From Bacteroidales bacterium (GTDB lineage: Bacteria > Bacteroidota > Bacteroidia > Bacteroidales > WCHB1-69): DNA of 48,046 bases. Below, in pieces: positions 16,405 through 22,977 of the stretch (position 1 is the stretch's first letter; each line of letters starts with the position of its first letter). Made by a program: the position numbers and the translations under genes. Where the stretch lies: positions 1 to 48,046 of the forward strand of contig JAKSMC010000026.1 in NCBI GenBank assembly GCA_024400835.1, given 5' to 3'. The notes beneath the pieces are model-generated. The model was not told the origin of the DNA and searched no databases. It saw nothing but the letters and a program-made list of their open reading frames with translations.

Positions 16405-17049
16405 CTACGAAAGCCATTGCCGAATTTCTTCGATGCTCTTTCGTGGAAGAACTTTGGAATCATTACCAAAACACTCACATTTATGATGAGGTGAAAGGGC
16501 CTTTTCAATTCTTTTCCAAGAGGAGAAGAGGTTTAAATGAATAAAGTATTTCTTATCATCTTTTGTGATAATAATCAAGGATTTTTCTACGAGAGTCCAA
16601 GAGGTTTTGTAATGGTCGCCGACGTTCGTGGTGTACCCGATTTTTTTGATTTCTTCCCATTTGAAAAATATTTCTTCATGCGTAAGCCTATATCTACTTT
16701 CGTAGCAGGAAATACCATTGATGCGAATTCCTTGCGGAGCAATTTCAATTCTATAGTGTCTTTCTTTCCAAAAGACTATTAAAAAGTATATTCCCAAAAA
16801 TAAAGGGCAGAGGCAAGCGCAAATGATAAGGATCATTATTATCGTTAAGCATAATGACTTGGAGAAAGCATTTTTCAAGCCGTTAAAGTCGTGGAGAATA
16901 CTTTGTGCCAGTTCTTGCGGATGTAACAACTGGAACAAAAGGACGATACCCATAGAGAAAAAAAACAACGCGAGTATACACCCAAAGATGAATCCGACTT
17001 TGGTGTTGAAGGTTGTTGTGCTATTGTCGTTTTGAAATTCGTCTCTCAT
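16405..17049 (-). CDS. Two-helix membrane protein with PH-like domain
   Basis: A 214-residue protein with two hydrophobic helices (about 17-40 and 66-92) followed by a soluble domain (about 95-185) of alternating strands with a WEEIKKIGY turn and IIITKDDKKYFIHLNL, which looks like a bacterial PH-like fold (the YcxB/bPH type). The end is polar with two Cys (HKCECFG). Probably an inner-membrane protein with a cytoplasmic domain. Not assigned to a named family with certainty. It lies downstream of the sialidase gene, separated by an inverted repeat. Confidence 0.65.
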   Translation of the reverse strand: MRDEFQNDNSTTTFNTKVGFIFGCILALFFFSMGIVLLFQLLHPQELAQSILHDFNGLKNAFSKSLCLTIIMILIICACLCPLFLGIYFLIVFWKERHYRIEIAPQGIRINGISCYESRYRLTHEEIFFKWEEIKKIGYTTNVGDHYKTSWTLVEKSLIIITKDDKKYFIHLNLFSSWKRIEKALSPHHKCECFGNDSKVLPRKSIEEIRQWLS

Positions 17050-17053
17050 TTTT

Positions 17054-17085
17054 CGAAAAATTTTGAAAGGACGAAAAATTTTTCG
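17054..17085 (-). terminator. Inverted repeat downstream of the sialidase gene
   Basis: CGAAAAATTTT (17054-17064) and AAAATTTTTCG (17075-17085) are perfect 11-bp inverted arms between the sialidase stop and the next gene. On the minus strand the outer flank reads GTAGGGGCG, placing it in the family of GTAGRGRCG palindromes seen at other gene ends in this window. Confidence 0.5.
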
Positions 17086-17088
17086 CCC

Positions 17089-18924
17089 CTACCGAACCAC
17101 GAATTTTCCTTCGGACGTATTTCCTTTGGCGTCAATGCCTTTGACGATATAGACGCCGGGTTTGAAATGCGCGGTGTCTATGCGGCAGATTTCTTTGCCG
17201 TTGGTGTTTATGGTTTTGATTTTCTGTCCGGAAATGTTGAAAACGGTGATTTTTTTCAACCCGTTCACTTCGATGGAAACGGCCGATGAGGTGGGCACGG
17301 GGTATATTTTGAGCAGGCGGCTGTGGCTCTGTTGATAATCAGTTACAGAGACGGGCGTGTAGTGGTCGGCGCCGTCGGTGAGCCAGTCAAGACTGAAGTT
17401 GTAGAAGACCGTAGAGTAGCCCGTTTCGCCGGGATAGGTCTCTTCCACGTAGAATCCGATGGTGCCGTCGGGCAGGATGCAGGCGGAGGAGTAGGCGGAA
17501 CTGTAGGGCACGAGGATTTTGCTCACGGGCCAGGTTCCGCCTTCGTCATAACTGACGTACATCGTGACGTCTTTGCGTTCGGTGCCGTAAGGTACAGTGT
17601 GCAGGAGGCGGTTGCGGTCGTGGCCCTGGTTGACGGAGGTGTAGCGAATGATGTCGCCGTTGCAGGCGGGTGCGGCTATGTCGTTCCACGTGGAGGTGCT
17701 GGGCTGCCACGTCACGCCGCCGTCTTCAGAGATGTTGTACCAGCGGTGATTTTCGTGACGGATGCTCATCAGGATTCTGCCGTCGGTGAGTTCCACCACT
17801 TTGGCTTCGTCACCGCCCACGGAGGCGCGCCCGGAACATTGCCAGGTCTCGCCGTTGTCGTCTGAGTAGATGACGTAGTTGTTCAAGGAGTAGGCGGACG
17901 TTTCGCGGATGGCGGCCACGAACATAATGCGTCCGGTAGAGGTACGCAGACCGTTGCCGGAGCCGAAGAAGGAGCTGCGCCAAGAGCGATGCGCGGGATA
18001 GATGCAGTTGGCACCGAACACGTAGTTGGTGATGTCGCGGGGCTCCGACCAAGTGATGCCGTTGTCGCTGCTGGTACAGATGTAGGAGCGTTGCGGATTG
18101 GTGGCGGTGGAGTTCCAGAGGCCCACGCCACCCACAAAGGCCGCCATCATGCCGCCATGGTCGTCGGTGCGCACGAGGGCGCAGTCACCGAAGCCGTGGT
18201 TCACGCCCGTGCCTTGGGCAAGGGTCAGCGGTTCCGACCAGGTGTGCCCGCCGTCGGTGCTGCGGTTGATGAGGATGTCGATGTCCTGCGGCAGGTCGCC
18301 GTCATTGTATTTGCGTTTGTCGGTAGCAATGATGAGATTGCCGTCGGGCGCGGTGATGACGGCGGGAATGCGGTACGCCACGGAGTTGTAGTCGCCAGGC
18401 CGATAGACGGTGGTGCGCGCGAGCAGGATTTCGCGGTCCCCAGCGGGGTTGCTCTGCTCAACGGTGTAAGTTTGCGCGTCGGTGGTGACGCTCTTGAGGG
18501 CGATATCGACGTGGTGGCCTTCAACGGCGTCAGGGGCGATGTCTGCGGTAATCCACAGGAAGATTGTGTCTGCGTTGAGCGTGCCGTTCAACGGGCAGAC
18601 GAAGTCGCCAGCCGAGGGTGGGGTGGTGCCGAGGAGCGTGGCGCTTTCGGGATGCCTTGAGTCGAAGGCGGCAGTGGCCGTGCTATAGACTTTAAGCGTG
18701 GCGATGTCGGCAAGACTCGTGCTGCCCGAAAGGTTGAGTGTCAGCGATTGGAGTTGGCTTGTCGGCGCATCGCTATTTGTGGCGATGGTAGCGCGGATGA
18801 GCACTTCGTTGGCATTGCCGCGACCCGTGTAGCGCGTGTCGCCCTGCAAGGTGATATTCGTGATTTGCTGTCCGAAAGCGGAAAAAGTCAGCACAGAGAG
18901 GAGTATAAAAATCAGATTTTTCAT
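17089..18924 (-). CDS. T9SS-secreted sialidase (GH33)
   Basis: A 611-residue exo-alpha-sialidase. A signal peptide (ends SAFGQ) is followed by an N-terminal beta-sandwich (about 22-165), the six-bladed propeller (about 168-525) and a T9SS type A sorting domain (about 538-611, starting IYPVPTSSAVSIEV and ending GKFVVR). Sialidase marks: YRIP (184-187, the substrate carboxylate Arg) and several Asp-boxes (STDGGHTW at 222-229, SSDNGITW, SDDNGETW, SEDGGVTW). It releases terminal sialic acid from host glycans at the cell surface. The start at 18924 is chosen for the signal peptide. No sialic acid uptake genes are nearby. Confidence 0.93.
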   Translation of the reverse strand: MKNLIFILLSVLTFSAFGQQITNITLQGDTRYTGRGNANEVLIRATIATNSDAPTSQLQSLTLNLSGSTSLADIATLKVYSTATAAFDSRHPESATLLGTTPPSAGDFVCPLNGTLNADTIFLWITADIAPDAVEGHHVDIALKSVTTDAQTYTVEQSNPAGDREILLARTTVYRPGDYNSVAYRIPAVITAPDGNLIIATDKRKYNDGDLPQDIDILINRSTDGGHTWSEPLTLAQGTGVNHGFGDCALVRTDDHGGMMAAFVGGVGLWNSTATNPQRSYICTSSDNGITWSEPRDITNYVFGANCIYPAHRSWRSSFFGSGNGLRTSTGRIMFVAAIRETSAYSLNNYVIYSDDNGETWQCSGRASVGGDEAKVVELTDGRILMSIRHENHRWYNISEDGGVTWQPSTSTWNDIAAPACNGDIIRYTSVNQGHDRNRLLHTVPYGTERKDVTMYVSYDEGGTWPVSKILVPYSSAYSSACILPDGTIGFYVEETYPGETGYSTVFYNFSLDWLTDGADHYTPVSVTDYQQSHSRLLKIYPVPTSSAVSIEVNGLKKITVFNISGQKIKTINTNGKEICRIDTAHFKPGVYIVKGIDAKGNTSEGKFVVR

Positions 18925-18943
18925 AAGCGTGTAAATTGGGCGG

Positions 18944-18951
18944 CAAAGGTA
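18944..18951 (-). promoter_or_regulatory. -7 box (TACCTTTG) of the sialidase gene
   Basis: Minus-strand TACCTTTG, 19 bp before the chosen ATG at 18924, which supports that start over the longer frame reaching 18954. Confidence 0.6.
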
Positions 18952-18988
18952 CATTTTTTAATATTATGCACTGCTTTCGTGCAAAGTG

Positions 18989-18996
18989 TACTTTTG
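18989..18996 (+). promoter_or_regulatory. -7 box (TACTTTTG) in front of a short secreted ORF
   Basis: TACTTTTG fits TAnnTTTG, 18 bp before the ATG at 19015. It is arranged back-to-back with the sialidase promoter. Confidence 0.5.
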
Positions 18997-19014
18997 CTGA
19001 CTTAATATTGTATT

Positions 19015-19209
19015 ATGAAGAAACACACACTCTTTCTTCTGTGCTTTATCTTCGAGCTGTCTGCCGCTTTTGCAGACGAACCGTTCCGTGCGCTTCCTCA
19101 GCATTTTGCCATTCTTCCCCTGGTTTCGACATTCACTGTCTTAAGTCTTTCCCGGGGTTGCAGAGATTTAACCCCAAAAGGGGTTGCTGAAGGTACGGCT
19201 ACGTCGTGA
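19015..19209 (+). CDS. Short exported peptide or 5' remnant of a gene
   Basis: A 64-codon frame beginning MKKHTLFLLCFIFELSAAFA, a convincing signal peptide, and preceded by a good -7 box. After about 45 residues the sequence becomes a run of small hairpins (GGGGTT 19154-19159, AACCCC 19170-19175, then GGGGTT again at 19180-19185), and the peptide ends without family features. It may be a short secreted peptide, or the beginning of a secreted-protein gene whose remainder was lost to rearrangement just before the riboswitch. I cannot tell which. Confidence 0.35.
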   Translation: MKKHTLFLLCFIFELSAAFADEPFRALPQHFAILPLVSTFTVLSLSRGCRDLTPKGVAEGTATS

Positions 19210-19257
19210 TACTCTTTTATTTATGGGTCAACAGATATATAGATTCCAAAAAAAATG

Positions 19258-19265
19258 TATTTTTG
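19258..19265 (+). promoter_or_regulatory. -7 box (TATTTTTG) of the riboswitch transcript
   Basis: TATTTTTG, immediately upstream of the cobalamin riboswitch. Transcription would start near 19272, at or just inside the outer strand of P1. Confidence 0.55.
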
Positions 19266-19268
19266 CCG

Positions 19269-19447
19269 CCGATTTTTTGGTGAACGGCATTTCCTATATG
19301 TCGTGTGAGGGAAACAGGTGTGAATCCTGTACAGTACCCGCTGCTGTAAGTCTTTAATGGCCAAGAGCACCCCACAAACCACTGTTGAATTTTTCAATGG
19401 GAAGGTTCGCTCAAGGAAAGACAAGTCAGAAAACCTGCCGAAAATCA
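19269..19447 (+). ncRNA. Cobalamin riboswitch
   Basis: Conserved blocks of the adenosylcobalamin/cobalamin riboswitch appear in order: GGGAA at 19309, GGTG with AATCC (19317-19326), ACCCGCTGCTGTAAGTC (19336-19352), and the B12 box AAGTCAGAAAACCTGCC (19423-19439). An outer stem is plausible between CCGATTTTTTGG (near 19269-19280) and CCGAAAATCA (19438-19447). The region 19448-19560 would be the expression platform; no clear terminator is seen, so control may be at translation. It lies on the plus strand, directly upstream of the T9SS surface protein starting at 19567. Confidence 0.92.
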
Positions 19448-19566
19448 TTTTAGTGAACAGCTTCGGGATATAGGCTAACACGGAATATGATTTATTTCAG
19501 ATTCTACTTGTTTCTTTCCCTAAGCAATGACACACTTTATTGTTTAACTTTTTAATTTTCAAAAGT

Positions 19567-21453
19567 ATGAAAAAATTATGGTGTTTATTGCTTGTTTTAG
19601 CAACCTTAGGACTTAACGCACAAAATGCGGAAGTCAGACAGCAAATGCGTCAATCTGTTCCCGTACGGAACATAAGGGACATTTTCCCAAATGACATCCA
19701 ATTTTGGGTGGGACAGGGCAGCAATGAGATTGTCGTGAGTTTCTTTGCCTGCGGTCCCTCTCCAGCCGGCGGTTGGGCATACGGTTATCGCTTCAATGGT
19801 ACCGCCACCATCCAGGAGATGCTGGATGACTTACAAGATGCCGACCCTAATTTCAACATAAACTTCAGCGGGTCATTGATTGATGATTACAGCTATAGCA
19901 ACGGAATTCTCAATTACAGTGTCGGAGGCGGAATGTTAACCTACACCATCAATGGTACTTGGGCTTCTGGCTTGTCCGATGAATTACATAATGGCGATCA
20001 ATTCGTAATGTCTGAGTGGGGCGACTGCGACATCCCCAATTTAAATGTTTTCTATCCAGTAGATCCTAACGTACCCATTGCAAGTGAAGATGCCTCCATT
20101 GATGCAAACGACATCGTTTATTGGGTCGGAAATGGCAGCAACAGCGCCATTTTGGCCGTCAACTGGTGCAATCCGTCCACTGCATTTGCTTGGGGCGTAC
20201 ACTTCGATGGCGACAGTGCATTGGTCTCCGATCTCATGCGCACCATCGTTATTTATGACAACCGCTTCCAATATACGTCGAATGGCACCATGATGAACGA
20301 CATCACCTTCCAAGATGGCACCTACAATCTCTCTTTACAAGGCAGCTGGTGGATGTACAACATCAACGGCGTGAGCGCCATGAATGGCTTCCAAGACCAA
20401 TATGTGCACAACGGAGACCTCATCAAATGGGGGGATGAAAGTTGTGGCATCGCGGATGATCTCTTCAATTATGCATGGGAAACGCCCATTCTGCCCGTCT
20501 CCCTGCCCGCACCTTCCACTGTCACCTTTGATGGAATTGTTGGAACAGAGGGATGCCAAGCCATCAACTGCGACAATCCCGCCATTCTTGGTTGGGCCAG
20601 CGGATGCACGGTCAACCGTGGTTATCAAGACATTGCCAACCCTATTACGCTGACCTCTTTCGGCACTGAAACCGCAGCTACCGGGCCCGCAACCGCTGTC
20701 AGTACCGATGCCGTGAGCTTGGGCGACGGAGGAAGTGCCACTCTTACTTTCAGCCAACCGATAAGCAATGGCCCAGGATATGACTTTGCCGTATTTGAAA
20801 ATTCTTTGAATGATGTCTTCCTTGAACTTGCCTTCGTGGAAGTCAGCTCCGACGGTATCCATTTCTATCGTTTCCCGTCAGTGTCTAATACGCCAATAGA
20901 TCAACAAATTAGTAATGCTGGAACAGTGGAAGCATATCAGACACACAATCTGGCCGGCAAACATCGCGGGGGCTGGGGAACACCCTTTGATTTGGCTGAA
21001 TTAGAAGGCTATAGCAACCTGGACATCAACCACATCACACACATTCGCATTGTAGATGTGGTTGGATCTGTGGACCCACAGTATGGCACGATTGACAAGA
21101 ATGGCCATATCATCAACGACCCCTACCCAACGGACTTTGCCAGTTGTGGCTTCGACCTTACCGGCGTGGCCATCTTGAACGGCTGGACACCCAACGCAGT
21201 AAATGACTACACCATGCAACGAGAAGTCTGCGTATGGCCCAATCCATGTCAAAATCAATGTGCCATCAGCAGCGAGCAAAAAGAAATCCTACAGATTGAA
21301 ATCTATGACCTTTGCGGAAAGTTAATCTATGTAAGTTCCGCAGCAAGCAACACCTATCAAATCAACACAGCAGATTGGAAATCAGGATTGTACACCGTCA
21401 AAATCCAATTTGTGGATGGTAGTTTGGAAATGCAGAAAATTGTGAAAAGATAG
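19567..21453 (+). CDS. Cobalamin-riboswitch-controlled T9SS surface protein
   Basis: A 628-residue secreted protein. A signal peptide (ends GLNAQ) precedes two copies of one domain: residues about 43-155 (DIQFWVGQGSNEIVVSF ... HNGDQFVMSEWGDCD) and 182-294 (DIVYWVGNGSNSAILAV ... HNGDLIKWGDESCG). A third, beta-rich domain follows (about 318-545; SLGDGGSATLTFSQPI, YDFAVFENSL, FLELAFVEVSSDGIHFYRF), then a T9SS type A sorting domain (about 555-628). From memory, related surface proteins occur in other cobalamin-riboswitch loci, some beside btuB or btuG. The riboswitch makes a role in capture of cobalamin or cobinamide at the cell surface the best hypothesis; no btuB homologue is in the window. The ATG at 19567 is chosen for the signal peptide. 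Confidence 0.8.
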   Translation: MKKLWCLLLVLATLGLNAQNAEVRQQMRQSVPVRNIRDIFPNDIQFWVGQGSNEIVVSFFACGPSPAGGWAYGYRFNGTATIQEMLDDLQDADPNFNINFSGSLIDDYSYSNGILNYSVGGGMLTYTINGTWASGLSDELHNGDQFVMSEWGDCDIPNLNVFYPVDPNVPIASEDASIDANDIVYWVGNGSNSAILAVNWCNPSTAFAWGVHFDGDSALVSDLMRTIVIYDNRFQYTSNGTMMNDITFQDGTYNLSLQGSWWMYNINGVSAMNGFQDQYVHNGDLIKWGDESCGIADDLFNYAWETPILPVSLPAPSTVTFDGIVGTEGCQAINCDNPAILGWASGCTVNRGYQDIANPITLTSFGTETAATGPATAVSTDAVSLGDGGSATLTFSQPISNGPGYDFAVFENSLNDVFLELAFVEVSSDGIHFYRFPSVSNTPIDQQISNAGTVEAYQTHNLAGKHRGGWGTPFDLAELEGYSNLDINHITHIRIVDVVGSVDPQYGTIDKNGHIINDPYPTDFASCGFDLTGVAILNGWTPNAVNDYTMQREVCVWPNPCQNQCAISSEQKEILQIEIYDLCGKLIYVSSAASNTYQINTADWKSGLYTVKIQFVDGSLEMQKIVKR

Positions 21454-21476
21454 AACGCGGCATAAATTTTCCATCG

Positions 21477-21508
21477 TCGTAGAGACGCGGCGTGCCACGT
21501 CTCTACGA
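21477..21508. terminator. Bidirectional terminator-like palindrome
   Basis: TCGTAGAGACG (21477-21487) and CGTCTCTACGA (21498-21508) are perfect 11-bp arms with a 10-base loop. The hairpin lies between the convergent surface-protein and symporter genes and includes the symporter stop codon at 21503-21505. It belongs to the GTAGRGRCG family of gene-end palindromes. Confidence 0.6.
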
Positions 21509-22741
21509 TTGCCTTCTTCTTTTCTCCTGCCGGTCGGCCGCAATAATATAAAGCGCGTCGTTGCTGGAATTAAGCGCTGTTTCCACAGAATCTTGCACTA
21601 CACCGATGATAAAGCCTATGGCAACCACTTGCATAGCAACGTCATTGGTGATGCCGAAGAGGGCGCACGCCATAGGGATGAGCAGCAATGAACCGCCTGC
21701 CACTCCGGATGCGCCGCATGCCGCGGCAGAAGAGAGCAAACAGAGCAATATGGCTTGTACAAGTCCCACTTCAATGCCCAACGTATGGCAGGTGGCCATT
21801 GTCATCACCGTGATGGTTACAGCAGCGCCATCCATATTGATGGTACTTCCCAAAGGAACGGCTACGGAATAGAATCCGCGATCCACACCCATCTCTTCGC
21901 ACAATTGCATGTTGACAGGAATGTTTGCTGCGGAACTTCTGGTGAAAAAGGCTGGAATACCGCTGTCTTTTAAGCACTTAAATAAAAGAGGAAAAGGATT
22001 GCCCTTGATGATGATGGAAACTATGATGGGGTTCGTTATAAAAGTGCAGAACAGCATACTGCCCACTAAAAGCAACAATAAGTGCCCGTAACTCGAAAAG
22101 ACCTCCAGACCGCTTGTAGAAACCGTTGTGTAAACCAAACCCATGATGCCCCACGGAGCGAATTGGATAATCCATTTGACTAATTGTGATACGACCTCGG
22201 AAAAATCGGTGACCATGCTCTTGGTAGATAAAGAAGCAAAGCGTTTCAAGGCAAAGCCTGTCAACAGGGCCCAGAAGAGGATGCTTAAATAGTTGGCCTC
22301 GCAGATGGCGGCAATCGGATTGCTGAAAATCTTTAGCAAGATGCCTTCAAAAAGTTCACCGACAGAATTTGTTGATGCTATTTCAACATCTTCAGTCACC
22401 GAAAGATTGAGTGTGACGGGGAAAAGATAGCTGGCCGCAATGGCTACTGTGGCGGCAATGATGGTGGTCAGAATGTATCTGAAAATAAGTACCGTGAACT
22501 GTTTTTTGAGGCCGCCATGCGTTTGGGAAAGGGCGGCGGCCACAATCACAAATACCAGCACTGGGGCGATAGCTTTCAAAGCCCCCACGAATATTTTTCC
22601 AAATATGGCTATCCATTGCGCTTTGGGAACTGCTAACCCCAGTACTATACCTAAAGCTAATCCAATACAAATACGCCACACCAGAGAGATGCTGCGCCAT
22701 TTTTTCCAACTGCTCAAAATCGTATTTCCAGAAGTGTCCAT
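21503..22741 (-). CDS. sstT: Serine/threonine:sodium symporter, SstT-like
   Basis: A 412-residue dicarboxylate/amino acid:cation symporter (DAACS/glutamate-transporter fold). Seen: eight to ten hydrophobic segments, hairpin-loop Ser motif TRSSAANIPVNM (about 272-283) and TM7-type PLGSTINMDGAAVTITV (about 297-313), both diagnostic of the fold. The early segment VWRICIGLALGIVLG and overall length match SstT, which imports serine and threonine with Na+. Distinction from other DAACS members rests on overall resemblance. Its stop codon is inside the terminator hairpin; the -7 box is at 22763-22770. Confidence 0.85.
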   Translation of the reverse strand: MDTSGNTILSSWKKWRSISLVWRICIGLALGIVLGLAVPKAQWIAIFGKIFVGALKAIAPVLVFVIVAAALSQTHGGLKKQFTVLIFRYILTTIIAATVAIAASYLFPVTLNLSVTEDVEIASTNSVGELFEGILLKIFSNPIAAICEANYLSILFWALLTGFALKRFASLSTKSMVTDFSEVVSQLVKWIIQFAPWGIMGLVYTTVSTSGLEVFSSYGHLLLLLVGSMLFCTFITNPIIVSIIIKGNPFPLLFKCLKDSGIPAFFTRSSAANIPVNMQLCEEMGVDRGFYSVAVPLGSTINMDGAAVTITVMTMATCHTLGIEVGLVQAILLCLLSSAAACGASGVAGGSLLLIPMACALFGITNDVAMQVVAIGFIIGVVQDSVETALNSSNDALYIIAADRQEKRRRQS

Positions 22742-22762
22742 CTAATCTATATTTTCAACGAG

Positions 22763-22770
22763 CAAAAATA
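22763..22770 (-). promoter_or_regulatory. -7 box (TATTTTTG) of the symporter gene
   Basis: Minus-strand TATTTTTG, 21 bp before the ATG at 22741. Confidence 0.55.
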
Positions 22771-22891
22771 CGGAATTTTTTGTTGTATCTATGAAGGAAG
22801 ACGAAACTTTTAAAAATAGCGGAGAAACATTTTGGAGAGATTTATGTGACAAGAGCTGCTTCTGATTTTCCGTCGAAGGCAGTTGTAAATA

Positions 22892-22925
22892 AAAAGAGCA
22901 CGCAACTTCAATTGCGTGCTCTTTT
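22892..22925. terminator. Strong intrinsic terminator after the M16 peptidase gene
   Basis: AAAAGAGCACGCAA (22892-22905), a 6-base loop, and TTGCGTGCTCTTTT (22912-22925) form a perfect 14-bp stem whose ends supply a U-tract on either strand. It lies 53 bp downstream of the M16 stop and about 150 bp upstream of the symporter start, isolating the two leftward genes. Confidence 0.85.
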
Positions 22926-22932
22926 GTTTGGC

Positions 22933-22952
22933 GGACGCGATGAATCGCGTCC
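22933..22952. repeat. Small palindrome of the gene-end family
   Basis: GGACGCGAT (22933-22941), GA, ATCGCGTCC (22944-22952). On the minus strand the flank reads GTAGGGACGCGAT, the same head sequence as at 21477 and 17085. It lies between the terminator and the M16 stop. Confidence 0.55.
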
Positions 22953-22977
22953 CTACAAGGTGCCCTTTGGCCGCCCT

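Noticed and set aside
17323..18660. Plus-strand frames (180 and 223 codons) opposite the sialidase
   Set aside because: Antisense to Asp-box-bearing sialidase sequence; Val/Gly/Ala-rich composition typical of shadow frames in GC-rich genes.
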